Source: a virus. Taken from it: a DNA stretch of 29,377 bases. Where the stretch lies: IMG/VR virus record IMGVR_UViG_3300023223_000340, positions 1 through 29,377 of that record. One strand, given 5' to 3'. Position numbers and translations under genes: made by a program. Under the pieces are notes generated by a model. That model had not been told where the DNA came from, made no database searches, and saw only the letters and a program-made list of their open reading frames with translations. Position 1 is the stretch's first letter. Each line of letters opens with the position of its first letter. Shown here in pieces: positions 1 through 9,143 of this stretch.

Positions 1-276
1 ATTGATTCTGCATTGACTAATAATGCTAGTACTGGAATTCTTTTCGGTGGTGTCATCAAAAAATAAATAGACTATCGATCCAGCGGCAATAGGCGAAACC
101 GCCGTTTTTGCAGTCCATGAAATAAATGTATAAACAGGGTTTTCAGGATCAGAATCATCTAAGACGTGACCCTCTCCTTTTGCTAAGTCAAATTTATTTG
201 CATCCCCTCCGTTTATTGTTAAGTCACCACCGAAAAGAATTCCAGTACTAGCATTATTAGTCAATGCAGAATCAAT
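1..276. repeat. Perfect 52-bp inverted repeat at window edge
   Basis: Bases 1-52 are the exact reverse complement of 225-276, separated by 172 bp. The match starts at the very first base and breaks at 53/224, so it may continue beyond the window. Both arms lie inside the fibre-like gene, and the frame stays open through the antisense arm. A repeat that begins exactly at a sequence end is typical of fold-back chimeras from amplification or assembly. An invertible fibre segment is the biological alternative. Confidence 0.9.
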
Positions 277-636
277 ACTTTCAAATATTACTTGTGCATT
301 ATCACCATGTTCTACCACGAAATTGGTGTCGTCAACCGTTACATTAACGGCCTCGGTTACAAGGGGAGCGTTTTCGAAAGTAACAGTTCCGGCCCCGTCT
401 GTTGTTAATATTTGTGATGCAGACCCGTCTGAATTCGGTAATGTATAAGCGCCTTCAATGTTAACGCCTCCAGTTCCTTGACCCCTTAGAATCAAATCAG
501 TGTTTGGGGTTAAACTAATAATTGAATCGCGGACCTTTACCTTTGTGAAATTACCTACTTGACCGAGAGCGTCACCACCCCCGGCAAGTAGTAAAAACAA
601 AATAATTAGACCGCATAAATTTTTAAATATTTTCAT
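1..636 (-). CDS. Tail-fibre-like exported protein, 3' end outside window
   Basis: An open frame from an ATG at 636 runs off the left edge after 212 codons. The first ~25 residues (MKIFKNLCGLIILFLLLAGG, then a polar ALGQ site) look like a Sec signal peptide. Around residues 65-85 lies LPNSDGSASQILTTDGAGTV, a pattern frequent in phage tail fibres and adhesins of Bacteroidota phages. The gene is last in the tail operon, 13 nt after its neighbour, where receptor-binding genes normally sit. The last ~17 codons before the edge are the antisense copy of codons ~121-137 (inverted repeat 1-52/225-276), so the true C-terminal reading may stop being valid near base 53. The fibre assignment rests on position and the repeat-like motif; a secreted phage protein is the alternative. 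Confidence 0.6.
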   Translation of the reverse strand, partial: MKIFKNLCGLIILFLLLAGGGDALGQVGNFTKVKVRDSIISLTPNTDLILRGQGTGGVNIEGAYTLPNSDGSASQILTTDGAGTVTFENAPLVTEAVNVTVDDTNFVVEHGDNAQVIFESIDSALTNNASTGILFGGDLTINGGDANKFDLAKGEGHVLDDSDPENPVYTFISWTAKTAVSPIAAGSIVYLFFDDTTEKNSSTSIISQCRIN

Positions 637-649
637 TACTACTTTTTTT

Positions 650-1075
650 TTAAAATGTATACTCACTTGATACAGAATCCCAACGGAAAACCGTAGCGGC
701 TTGCCCTTCAGAAATAATTCCCAAATGATTTGAATTTATATTCCCCGACAAAGTTAGATCAGCCGTAGCAATTGTTCTAATTTCTACTACCCCTACTATT
801 GCGTCATCAATTGTAAACGTTCTAGGTGTGGACCCAAAGAATAAATAAATCCCTCGACTCGAAATATTGAAATCCTGATCCTCTCTGACTTCTGGCAATG
901 TGTCTGGGAGCAACCCGACTGCCACCTGTAAATCAATAAGCTCCTGAGCATTATGATTTATTAGATCAGTCAACAAATTAAAATCTGCACTGGTTAGCTT
1001 TTGATTTACCGCAATGCTCGGTCTTGCCGTTTTTGTTGACTTAGTTAATTCAGTCCAAAATTCTACACTCGCCAT
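650..1075 (-). CDS. Hypothetical tail-region protein (141 aa)
   Basis: No family recognised. It is encoded between the FN3-containing tip protein and the fibre-like gene, with 17 nt to the upstream gene and 13 nt to the downstream one. The N-terminal half is helical and polar, with LLTDLINHNAQELIDLQVAV resembling a short coiled coil. The C-terminal half (residues ~75-141) is beta-rich with alternating hydrophobic residues and ends in VFRWDSVSSEYTF, as in small fibre or tail-tip head domains. The start is an ATG with an A/T-rich leader and no Shine-Dalgarno. A structural fibre or fibre-attachment role is inferred from position only. Confidence 0.6.
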   Translation of the reverse strand: MASVEFWTELTKSTKTARPSIAVNQKLTSADFNLLTDLINHNAQELIDLQVAVGLLPDTLPEVREDQDFNISSRGIYLFFGSTPRTFTIDDAIVGVVEIRTIATADLTLSGNINSNHLGIISEGQAATVFRWDSVSSEYTF

Positions 1076-1092
1076 AATTCAAATTTAACTAA

Positions 1093-1326
1093 TTATTCTA
1101 ACATTTCTGGTTCTTTGTAATCTTCAATATTTATTCCTGATATATCCACATTAGGAAACCTACTTACAAACTTATCTACTCCGAAACAATAGTTTCCGCC
1201 TAATGCTTTTACATGAACTTTTCCTATTTCTTCATCGTGTCTGAAATAACTACAATCAGTTTCTTGGTGTAGCCTGTCGAGTTCATCAAATGACATCTTG
1301 AATACTTGTATCGGTGTTTCCATCAT
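1093..1326 (-). CDS. Hypothetical small acidic protein (77 aa)
   Basis: Not recognised. The gene is translationally coupled to the large tip protein: its ATG (1326) overlaps the upstream TGA in ATGATG, and a second ATG at 1323 is an equally good start. The protein is acidic with two cysteines (in DCSYF and NYCFG) and no membrane segment. Position between two structural tail genes suggests an accessory tail protein or a chaperone for the neighbouring fibre, but nothing in the sequence shows this. Confidence 0.55.
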   Translation of the reverse strand: MMETPIQVFKMSFDELDRLHQETDCSYFRHDEEIGKVHVKALGGNYCFGVDKFVSRFPNVDISGINIEDYKEPEMLE

Positions 1327-3185
1327 AAGTTGTGTCTTGCTATTAGTTCATTTGATGCACGTAAAGTTTCAAATGCGGTGTTTGGTACTGATTTTACTTG
1401 CAATGCTTTGTTTATAACATTTGAAAAAAGAGGTGTGCTCCTAGATAAACTACCTATTCTCATATTATCTAGATTATTACTATTTGATATCCAATTATTA
1501 TGATTTCCGGTATGACCTACCTCTAAACCCTTTACCATTAATTTAACTACGCCATTTTCTTTTTTCCACTCATATGGATCATCTATACTTAAAACTGAAT
1601 CAGATGTATTCGTAAGTTCAACGCCTGAAACTCTTGATACACAAATAGCCTTTCCCCCTGACTCAATTCCAATATAAAAGTAGTCATCAAGTGACGATGA
1701 GTCACCGATAGTAAATGAATAAATGTTACTAACTTGTGAATTAATTAGCATAACACTCCCTTGACTCATTGCCGCAAACTTAGCTACATTCAACGTGTTT
1801 TCTAAAAATTCACTATTAGCTTCTAAAGCAGTAATTTTTGTTGGTATTGTGGCACTGTTAGCTAGCATTCTATTCGCTGGCGTAGCTTGAGTAAAATGAT
1901 CTCCTTGAATCTCGCCGATGATTACATTCTTAATGTAAATTCTATCTGATCCGTTTCCTAAAAATGATTGTACGCCCCCCTTAGTAAGAAAAATAATAAA
2001 ATTAGTATTACTTTTCCATAGATTTTTTGGGATAGATATAGTCCTTGTTATATCATCATTAATGGCTCCTAGTTCTAAGAAACTGTCAAATTCTTTTGCT
2101 TCCGGATGCCCTCCAAATTGAGCGGTAAAACCATCCACATCAGTGTTTGTTGAAGGAATATTAATTAATAATGATCCATTATTAACTTTACCGACTGTAA
2201 ATCCTCCCTTAATAGATATGTGCTGACCAGAAGTGCTGTCTATATCGTGCCTTAACCAATTATCAAGCCCCCCTATTGAGTCAATATTACCTGTCACTGA
2301 GAGTTTAGATCCAAACCACCCATCAACTCCACTACTAAAATCAGAAGTATAAACATTGACCTCTTCTAAAGTCTCTGATTTAGATAAATCAGAGACTACG
2401 TCTAAAGAATTTAATATTAATAAGTTCGGGTCATTAGCCTGTAAATCCAAATCTAATCTAAGATCAATGGTATTTACGAAAGATATATTGCTATAACCTG
2501 AGAAAATACCATTTTTCGAAGCTCTGACCCTATAGAAATAGGTCAACGCTGATGTATCCGTGATGGTTAAATCCCTGTAGCTAGTTGGATTGGTCGTAGT
2601 GTCTATCTGTACAAATCCACTATCATTATCTAAGCTTCTTTCGATATGGTTTAAATCAAAGTCGCCTAATGTATTATCTACCCATGTCAAATCATTTGTG
2701 ATAGTTCCAAACAACACAGCAGACAACCCGCTTGGTGCCTTAACTGGTAACCGCGAGCACCTAGTATTAAACGTTATAGAAGTTTCAACGCCTACACAAA
2801 AATTTGAAGTGTATTGTCTTAATATCTGGGTTCTCATTTCAAAGGGAACGGTACCAAATATCTGAAGAGCATTTTTGTTTAACTCTAAAAAAAATTGCTC
2901 AGACAAAAGAATCATTTCATCAATCAATACATTTTTGACCGACTCAAAATTATTACTCTTTACTGCCTTGGTTAAAAATTGAATCTTGAAATCTCCATTG
3001 TAAACCAATGCGCCTCCAGGACCTATATTACTTTGAAATGATTTCGTAGGAATTGAATTCACCAATCCAGTAGTAAAATCAAATCCTTGAATAAAGTCTT
3101 CCAATTCACTAACTTTTTTAGTCTGATATTCCGCCCCGATTATTCCGGCTATCCTTTCAAATTCCGATTCAAATTGTACTATCAT
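1323..3185 (-). CDS. Tail tip/baseplate-type protein with FN3 domain (620 aa)
   Basis: Large protein directly after the tape measure (4-nt ATGA overlap), where the distal tail or receptor-binding module is expected. Residues ~1-130 are mixed alpha/beta without a recognised family. Residues ~150-238 fit a fibronectin type III domain: APSGLSAVLFGTITNDLTWV, a middle segment with HIERS, and a closing YFYRVRASKNGIFSGYSN strand pair. The remainder (~250-620) is beta-rich with Gly/Ser/Asn loops, resembling carbohydrate-binding or LamG-like folds; SYSNISF and WFGSKLSVTGN are typical strand patterns. The role in host surface recognition is inferred from position and FN3 architecture. No enzymatic motif was seen. 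Confidence 0.7.
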   Translation of the reverse strand: MIVQFESEFERIAGIIGAEYQTKKVSELEDFIQGFDFTTGLVNSIPTKSFQSNIGPGGALVYNGDFKIQFLTKAVKSNNFESVKNVLIDEMILLSEQFFLELNKNALQIFGTVPFEMRTQILRQYTSNFCVGVETSITFNTRCSRLPVKAPSGLSAVLFGTITNDLTWVDNTLGDFDLNHIERSLDNDSGFVQIDTTTNPTSYRDLTITDTSALTYFYRVRASKNGIFSGYSNISFVNTIDLRLDLDLQANDPNLLILNSLDVVSDLSKSETLEEVNVYTSDFSSGVDGWFGSKLSVTGNIDSIGGLDNWLRHDIDSTSGQHISIKGGFTVGKVNNGSLLINIPSTNTDVDGFTAQFGGHPEAKEFDSFLELGAINDDITRTISIPKNLWKSNTNFIIFLTKGGVQSFLGNGSDRIYIKNVIIGEIQGDHFTQATPANRMLANSATIPTKITALEANSEFLENTLNVAKFAAMSQGSVMLINSQVSNIYSFTIGDSSSLDDYFYIGIESGGKAICVSRVSGVELTNTSDSVLSIDDPYEWKKENGVVKLMVKGLEVGHTGNHNNWISNSNNLDNMRIGSLSRSTPLFSNVINKALQVKSVPNTAFETLRASNELIARHNL

Positions 3186-5770
3186 ATTACACCGATTTGA
3201 TTCGCTTCATTTTCTGCATTTATTCCCGCCTGTATTGACTGTACTTGCACCACTGGAGTAGGCGCACCCGCCAAAACCTCTTCGATCAATTGCCTTGTAG
3301 CTTCGTTGTTCGCCTCGGTTGTTGCCTCTCCTCCATCCTGGAGAAAACGGCTACTTGATGCAAACATAGAACGACCACCCGCGCCCGTGTTTGCTTGGTC
3401 TAACATTTCCAATGCCGGGTTAGTTGCTTCTCTCTTTGTGATAAACACACCCTCATCACCTTGAATATTGAACGCTCCACCTTTGTCATTACGCCAAGTC
3501 TCTCCGCCTGCTGAATGTGATTTTCCACTCGACACAAAACCGAAAACATCACCCCCCTGCGCAAATGTTGGCGCTGGCGGTGGTTGTTGAAGAGCTACAG
3601 CAATCGTTTGTGCGGTCCCTAGCGCCCCGGTAATCGCGGCCATAACAAAGCTAGCAGGGGGTGGGAAGCTACCTATTGCTTGCGCAATTCCCTTAGCCGT
3701 ATTAACTACTATATCCGCAATGGTTAATATTTTATTGGCAAGGAATGTTTTTTTCTGTATGTTATAAGCAGCGAGCGCTTGCTTTTTTTCTAGCTGTTCT
3801 TTCTTAAATGCAAATTGTTCTTCTGTAATTAATCCTTGATCAAATTGAGCCTGAAGATCCGCAAAGCGCTTTGTGAACTTACTTTGAACCAATGAATTTG
3901 CAATGTCAATACCTTTCTGAGTTGCTCTGTTTGCGCTCTTTTCAATGCTTAAAAGTTTATCAGTTTTCTTTTTGGTTGTCTTAACTTCCTCCTTCGCTTG
4001 CTTATCTGCAATGCTCAGGATGTTATCGGAGTGAGTTTGTTTCAACTCCTCGAATTGAAGATCAATTTCACCCTGAGCAATCATTCGCTCTTCATCTGAA
4101 ATCAATTTATTTTCAGCAAGTACCGCCTCTTTTTCAAGCAATCTCTCTTGATCAAGTTCAAAGTTTTCGTCTTCAATTTCTTTCTGAAGTTCCAACGATT
4201 CTGCCAAATCCTCAGCTTCAGCCAAACGAACTTCCTGAGCGTTTAGTCTCCTACCTTCCTGAAGCTCTGCAAGTCTTTGATTCAAAGCCTCTTCAGCTTT
4301 TTGCTCTGTTTCTTTGGCCTTTAATGACTCGGTTTCTTGCTGTTGGCGTATACCAAACAACTTATTTGCGTTTGTTACTTGAACCTCATCAGAAGCGGCG
4401 CGAAGTTGAGCCAATTTTATTTCAGCATCGCGGACCCTTTGTATATCTTCCTCGGTCGAATTGGTAATATCATTTTGAGCCTTTAAAATCCTGACTCTCT
4501 CCTCTTGTAGTCTTAATGATTCAGCAACTTGTTCGCTTTCTATTGCCGCGAATTCTTCACCCGCAGCTAATCTTTCTGCAAATGTTTTTGTCTGATCCTC
4601 AATTATTCTATTTAGCTCCTTTTGTGTAGCAATCGTTTGAGCAACCGTAACCTCTTGGTCCGACGTTGCCTTCTCATTTGCGATTAGCTGTTGCTCTAAT
4701 TGGAAAGCTGCGTCAGTACCTTTTAAAACTTGTTTTGTAAATTCAGCTATGGCAGGTGTGAGTGATTCAAACGCTGTCTTTGCAAGTGCCGTTCCTGGGA
4801 TTATATCGGTTAGACCATCAACTAACATTTTACTTCCCTCAACCGCCTTATCAAAATCAAGTGATATCAACGCGTCAGCCAATAGCTTAAATCCTCCTAT
4901 TACCGTTTTTATTGCATTAGGGATAAACTCAGTGAAGTACTTAAATATCCCGTCTTTGATCGTAGTGACTAGATCGTCAAAGGTTTTCTTTGGCTCATCA
5001 AATGCTTTGATAATTGACCCCCCTAATTCCTCTACAATATCAGACATCAAGCCGAATACCACATTTAAAGCGGCCCCGGCTTTCCTGAAGAATTCAGCAC
5101 CCGTTTGACTTTCTTTGAAGATTGCAACCAACGCCACCAACGCACCAACTATAATAGCGAAAGGATTCAATAGGATCATTTTGGTAACACCATCCAAGGC
5201 ACCGCCGAAAATTTTGGTGCCTTTTTCAGCTCCGCCTAATTCTTTTTTGTATTGCCCTACGGTTGTTTTGAAATCTCCCGCCGCCTGATCAAGCTCGGTG
5301 ATTTGGCTATTATTCTTTTCTAGCGCAATCGTTAACTCGTCGAATTTTTTTCTCCCTGAATCCGTGGCAGTTTCCTGAGCGTTTAACTGTTTCTTTAAAT
5401 CGACTGATTTTTTCCTAAGAGCATCAAGAGAATTTGCTTGCAACTTTGTTGCTTTAACAGCGCTTGCACGCTCTTTGTTTAGATCCTTCAGCCCATCTTT
5501 TACGGCAGCGTTGGTTTTCTTAATCTCAAAAGCTCTTTTGTTATTCTCTGCAATGGCTTTACTCGCCTCTTCCTGGGTAATAGTTCCGGCTTTAACTTGC
5601 TTTTGAAGCTCCTTGTTTTCTTTGTTTAAGGAACTAATTTCGTCATTATTGGCTTTAACCGCGTCAGTCTGTGCAATTATAACGCCGGTCAGTTTTTCGA
5701 CTTCTCTTTTTGATGCTTCTTGATCAACATCGATCTTAATTAACGTTACTTTTGTTTCGAAATCTCCCAT
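3182..5770 (-). CDS. Tail tape measure protein (862 aa)
   Basis: Sets tail length and is expected to lie inside the tail tube. Residues ~15-180 are a long Lys/Glu/Gln-rich coiled coil. A hydrophobic stretch follows near 195-220 (MILLNPFAIIVGALVALVAI), then a second long coiled coil (~360-650) rich in AEE/LQE heptads. The C-terminal part has another hydrophobic stretch (SFVMAAITGALGTAQTIAVA) and the common tape-measure ending with Pro-rich QQPPPAPTFAQGG, GKSHSAGGE and a GDEGVFITKREATNPALEML segment. It is the longest gene in the window and sits between a baseplate-type protein and the tip protein. Its length suggests a tail of roughly 120-130 nm at the usual ~1.5 Å per residue, which is an inference. 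Confidence 0.92.
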   Translation of the reverse strand: MGDFETKVTLIKIDVDQEASKREVEKLTGVIIAQTDAVKANNDEISSLNKENKELQKQVKAGTITQEEASKAIAENNKRAFEIKKTNAAVKDGLKDLNKERASAVKATKLQANSLDALRKKSVDLKKQLNAQETATDSGRKKFDELTIALEKNNSQITELDQAAGDFKTTVGQYKKELGGAEKGTKIFGGALDGVTKMILLNPFAIIVGALVALVAIFKESQTGAEFFRKAGAALNVVFGLMSDIVEELGGSIIKAFDEPKKTFDDLVTTIKDGIFKYFTEFIPNAIKTVIGGFKLLADALISLDFDKAVEGSKMLVDGLTDIIPGTALAKTAFESLTPAIAEFTKQVLKGTDAAFQLEQQLIANEKATSDQEVTVAQTIATQKELNRIIEDQTKTFAERLAAGEEFAAIESEQVAESLRLQEERVRILKAQNDITNSTEEDIQRVRDAEIKLAQLRAASDEVQVTNANKLFGIRQQQETESLKAKETEQKAEEALNQRLAELQEGRRLNAQEVRLAEAEDLAESLELQKEIEDENFELDQERLLEKEAVLAENKLISDEERMIAQGEIDLQFEELKQTHSDNILSIADKQAKEEVKTTKKKTDKLLSIEKSANRATQKGIDIANSLVQSKFTKRFADLQAQFDQGLITEEQFAFKKEQLEKKQALAAYNIQKKTFLANKILTIADIVVNTAKGIAQAIGSFPPPASFVMAAITGALGTAQTIAVALQQPPPAPTFAQGGDVFGFVSSGKSHSAGGETWRNDKGGAFNIQGDEGVFITKREATNPALEMLDQANTGAGGRSMFASSSRFLQDGGEATTEANNEATRQLIEEVLAGAPTPVVQVQSIQAGINAENEANQIGVI

Positions 5771-7512
5771 TAATTAAACTTTATAGCTTCCAATTTACAC
5801 TTTGCATTATCCTGGAATCCCTTGACCCCAACGATCAGAAAATGACTCTCAAGAAAATCAATATAAACCACTGGCTTTGTAGCCAATGCGTTAAACTGCA
5901 AGGTAGTTAAAAAGGCGGTTAATACAATTACACGCTCGCGCTTGGTAGATTCAACAAAAGAGAAATATCTATCTGAATAAATACGCTGAAAACTCATAGG
6001 ATTAAAAACGGCATTGATTCCAAATGTCCCGGTCTCCTCAAGAAAGATAATTCTATTTCTTCGTGACTGTCTTCTGTTTTCGGTAGTATCATAAATACTC
6101 AGGACTATTACATTATTCGTTGACACAATTATTTCATTAGAAGCCGAATACTCCTCGATCACTAAAAATTCTTTATTTTCGGGTGCGTTGTTATTGTCTA
6201 CGTTGAAAAAAGCGCTTCCCAGCTCGCGGCTTATAGTATCTTCATTCTCATATCGCAAAACGTTTAATTGCCCGTATGTCTTTCCACTCTTTACAGTGAA
6301 ATATCTATCAACATTACCGGACAAATCAATAGTATTATTTGTGTTTATTTGACTTGGAAGATATGTAAATTTAATTTCCTTCTTTTGCTCATTGATATCT
6401 GTATTCAAAAAAGACAACTTGAATAAGTTTTTAATAAACTTCTTTTGTGTTTGTTGCGGGAGATTATAATCAGCCAATACTAAATAATCATCAACACTGA
6501 TCACATTTTCAACCTCAAAAATATCATTTTCATTAATTGCAGAGTAAATATGTACATCTGTTAAGTTTACGTTTTCAGTGGTGGATATTGTTATCACGCT
6601 ACCAATTTCAAGCTCGTCGCTTCGAAAATTAATAAAAGATTCTCCTTTTGGTACAAGTATCCGCTCAGTCTGACTCCCGATATTTAGCAGTAAAGAAGTG
6701 CTAATATTAGCCGTGACTGTTCCTTTTATGACATAACTTGTTTTATATAATTGATTGGTTAGTGTAGTAGTTGCAAGCAGTACATTTCCAGCCTTTGAAA
6801 ATATATCCGTACCCACTGAAATATCCAACGTGCCCACTAAATCAACATCCTGAAAACGTCTTTTAAAATCTGATACTAGGAACTTTTCAGCATTTGAAAG
6901 GCACCCTATAAAATCAAGATCAGTCAACGATAAAACGTCACTAAAGTCAAATGTATAACCAAGGCTTTCAATTATTTTTTCAAGTATTATCCTAAAATAA
7001 TAGCATGGTCTTGTCTGATCGAAATTGGTTAAGGCCGTACCTGTATCATCACCCGTGGCGGAATGCAACGCTGTTACAAATACGCCCGAACCCTTTGCCT
7101 TCAGTCCGTTCATGTTGGCTGTGGTAAAGACAAAATCCTGATCATGTATCACCAAGTCATTCAAAAGTTTTTTACCAGCCAATGTCCAAAAACTAAAGCC
7201 TTCAGATAATTGAATTTTAATTCCTTTCTTGTCGTCGAAATCTTTTAAGATTACATCGCCGGAACTTATTGTTCCAGAATCACCTATCAGCTGATAAGTT
7301 TGATTACTCTCGAATGAATCATTATCACTGGCTAGTCTGGAGGGGAAACCAGTTAATCGGTCGTTTTTTTCTGTGAATGGTAGATTGATTGCATTGGTGA
7401 ATTTTACCCCTCGTTCCGATAGGTCAGAAAGGTTTAAAAGCGTCTTTGATAATTGTATTCTTATTCGTTGATCAAGTTCCGCGTCTTCTCCATTTATTAG
7501 CAATCTAAACAT
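5770..7512 (-). CDS. Distal tail/baseplate-type structural protein (580 aa)
   Basis: The start region (MFRLLINGEDAELDQRIRIQ ... LSDLSERGVKFTNAINLPFT) matches a type often seen in Bacteroidota siphophages: a short beta opening, then an S-D-L-S-E-R-x-x-x-x-T-N-x-I-x-L-P segment. The rest is beta-rich with no catalytic signature. It overlaps the previous gene by 8 nt and shares one base with the tape measure start at 5770. Position just before the tape measure is unusual for a distal tail protein, which normally follows it, so a tail-completion or baseplate hub role is equally possible. Structural tail assignment is fairly secure; the exact role is not. Confidence 0.6.
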   Translation of the reverse strand: MFRLLINGEDAELDQRIRIQLSKTLLNLSDLSERGVKFTNAINLPFTEKNDRLTGFPSRLASDNDSFESNQTYQLIGDSGTISSGDVILKDFDDKKGIKIQLSEGFSFWTLAGKKLLNDLVIHDQDFVFTTANMNGLKAKGSGVFVTALHSATGDDTGTALTNFDQTRPCYYFRIILEKIIESLGYTFDFSDVLSLTDLDFIGCLSNAEKFLVSDFKRRFQDVDLVGTLDISVGTDIFSKAGNVLLATTTLTNQLYKTSYVIKGTVTANISTSLLLNIGSQTERILVPKGESFINFRSDELEIGSVITISTTENVNLTDVHIYSAINENDIFEVENVISVDDYLVLADYNLPQQTQKKFIKNLFKLSFLNTDINEQKKEIKFTYLPSQINTNNTIDLSGNVDRYFTVKSGKTYGQLNVLRYENEDTISRELGSAFFNVDNNNAPENKEFLVIEEYSASNEIIVSTNNVIVLSIYDTTENRRQSRRNRIIFLEETGTFGINAVFNPMSFQRIYSDRYFSFVESTKRERVIVLTAFLTTLQFNALATKPVVYIDFLESHFLIVGVKGFQDNAKCKLEAIKFN

Positions 7513-7924
7513 TTAATATATCTGCTTCTTGGAATGAAAATCTTATCTTCAATTGAAATTCTTTTAGTTGGTTTGGCTGTGGAACTGACCCCGGACGCAA
7601 TGCAATCGGGATTTTAGCGCCTGTTTTGTCCACTCGATAAACCCGGTTTGATGACATTATTGATTTTACATAATCAAACGATTCTTTATTCATGGATTTA
7701 GTAACAGCGTTTACCATTTTCCTTTCCATGGATGGTACGCCCCTGATATTATCCAGCCCCTCTATAGTGAACGCATCAAATTTATCAGATTCTCCGCCGT
7801 CAGTATGTGAAAACAACCAATTACGAACACCTCCACCCGTAGACAACCACACAAGATAAAACTCAAACCTCTCATTGTCTGGGTTCTGTGTGCTGTTTGG
7901 TATGACTTGCCGGAATGTTGTCAT
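7505..7924 (-). CDS. Putative small tail protein (139 aa)
   Basis: No family recognised with confidence. Mixed composition with segments such as FEFYLVWLSTGGGVRNWLFS, VNAVTKSMNKESFDYVKSIM and a C-terminal LKEFQLKIRFSFQEADILNV strand pair. It overlaps both neighbours by 4-8 nt and lies in an unbroken tail cluster, so it is probably co-translated with the 580-residue tail protein. No signal peptide or membrane segment. A tail component or assembly factor is inferred from context. Confidence 0.55.
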   Translation of the reverse strand: MTTFRQVIPNSTQNPDNERFEFYLVWLSTGGGVRNWLFSHTDGGESDKFDAFTIEGLDNIRGVPSMERKMVNAVTKSMNKESFDYVKSIMSSNRVYRVDKTGAKIPIALRPGSVPQPNQLKEFQLKIRFSFQEADILNV

Positions 7925-8346
7925 TTAGTAAATAGTTTATCAAGCATTTCAGATTTATTCAAATAGAAGTTACTTATTGCCTCAGCTTCACCCGTACACA
8001 TTAAAGAAGTAATGTCTTTATTATCTCGTTTATTTAATAAGGCATGACCTAATTCATGGTAAACAACGAAACGCTTTTTCTCAGTTCGTGCTTTTGCCCA
8101 GAAATCACTATCAATAATTATCCGAGGCGATTGATTGCCCCTTATTGTTGTACCTAACGCAACGGGCAAATTTCCCAATACAATCACTAAATCAGATTGT
8201 TCGAAATATACCCCCCTAATTTCCGCTTCATTGAAGAAATCCAAGTAATAAACTTCAATTTCTTCCTCAATGAAAAAATTCTCTTCGTAATCAGCGCAAG
8301 AGAATAAGGTAATCAGCGATATGTAAACCGCCAGTTTATAGAACAT
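7921..8346 (-). CDS. Lipoprotein metallopeptidase-like protein (HELGH)
   Basis: The first 17 residues form a lipoprotein signal: a short hydrophobic segment, then LFSC with Cys17 as predicted lipidation site, followed by an acidic linker. A zinc-site motif VVYHELGHALLNKRD places His97, Glu98 and His101 as ligands and catalytic Glu. Asp108 stands where related phage proteins usually carry a third His. A downstream SLM (about residues 114-116) resembles a Met-turn, giving a metzincin-like order. The expected product is an outer-membrane-anchored protease of the infected cell rather than a virion part. It overlaps both neighbours (4 and 11 nt) in a tail operon. A role in envelope remodelling, release or superinfection control is inferred only. 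Confidence 0.72.
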   Translation of the reverse strand: MFYKLAVYISLITLFSCADYEENFFIEEEIEVYYLDFFNEAEIRGVYFEQSDLVIVLGNLPVALGTTIRGNQSPRIIIDSDFWAKARTEKKRFVVYHELGHALLNKRDNKDITSLMCTGEAEAISNFYLNKSEMLDKLFTK

Positions 8347-9142
8347 AAGTAGTCATGTCAAAAAAGAACTTCTTAGTTTCTAAAACGTCTAAGCCTGGTG
8401 CAATGGTAATCGTTTTTAAAGCTGTGTCAATGAACGTGTCACCAACTATGCCTTCAGTTTCCTCCATTATAATAATGGGAAAATTAGCGAACTCTGTTTT
8501 ATTTATATCGTCTGGGAATGGATTCACCAATCTAACAAAAGGGGTGGAGCCAGAGATATCTCTGGTGACAGAAACAAAGCCTTTAAACTGAACTAAACCG
8601 TCACCCGATATTCTCCAGAAAGCATTTGATGAATCTACCGTGAATCCGTTTCCTGTCTGATCATCTGTAATCAACTGAACAAACGGAGTAGGCACCGCGA
8701 AAAGCGGAACGGCTATAAAATTCGCTCCGGCCTTAATGATTTCAAAAGAAATAAATGCTTTCCCAATCTGAGTGGTGACCTGATCCCCTAATAATAATAT
8801 CGTACCGTTTCCAAACGTAAAAGTCTGACCAGTTTTTTTTGTGATGTTTATTTTCCCAACTTGATTAACATCAAGATTTGACAATGTGATAACAAACTCA
8901 CTAGGAATACTCGACGTCGTATCTACATTGAATTCATCGTTAGTAACGAAATCTAAACCAAACGCAGCGCCGGGGTTGTTTACACTACCAACCGTTGATA
9001 TTTTGAAAACTGCGCTATCAGATTTATTATTTAGAATCTGTAAATTTTCAGTTTTTTGAATCAGTGGATCATTAAAAGGGGCTACCCGATTGATATAATC
9101 TGATTCCTCTTGTTTCTGTACCGTTCTGCTTTGTTTTGTCAT
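8336..9142 (-). CDS. Beta-rich structural protein, possibly virion fibre/decoration (268 aa)
   Basis: The first ~35 residues are polar and helical (MTKQSRTVQKQEESDYINRV). From ~40 onward the protein is beta-rich: FKISTVGSVNNPGAAFGLDF, INITKKTGQTFTFGNGTILL, and FWRISGDGLVQFKGFVSVTR, a pattern common in phage fibre or neck-fibre beta-sandwich domains. No enzymatic motif is visible. It lies between a 183-residue tail-region protein (1-nt gap) and the lipoprotein metallopeptidase (11-nt overlap). A virion surface protein is inferred from fold-like pattern and context. Confidence 0.5.
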   Translation of the reverse strand: MTKQSRTVQKQEESDYINRVAPFNDPLIQKTENLQILNNKSDSAVFKISTVGSVNNPGAAFGLDFVTNDEFNVDTTSSIPSEFVITLSNLDVNQVGKINITKKTGQTFTFGNGTILLLGDQVTTQIGKAFISFEIIKAGANFIAVPLFAVPTPFVQLITDDQTGNGFTVDSSNAFWRISGDGLVQFKGFVSVTRDISGSTPFVRLVNPFPDDINKTEFANFPIIIMEETEGIVGDTFIDTALKTITIAPGLDVLETKKFFFDMTTYVL

Positions 9143-9143
9143 A

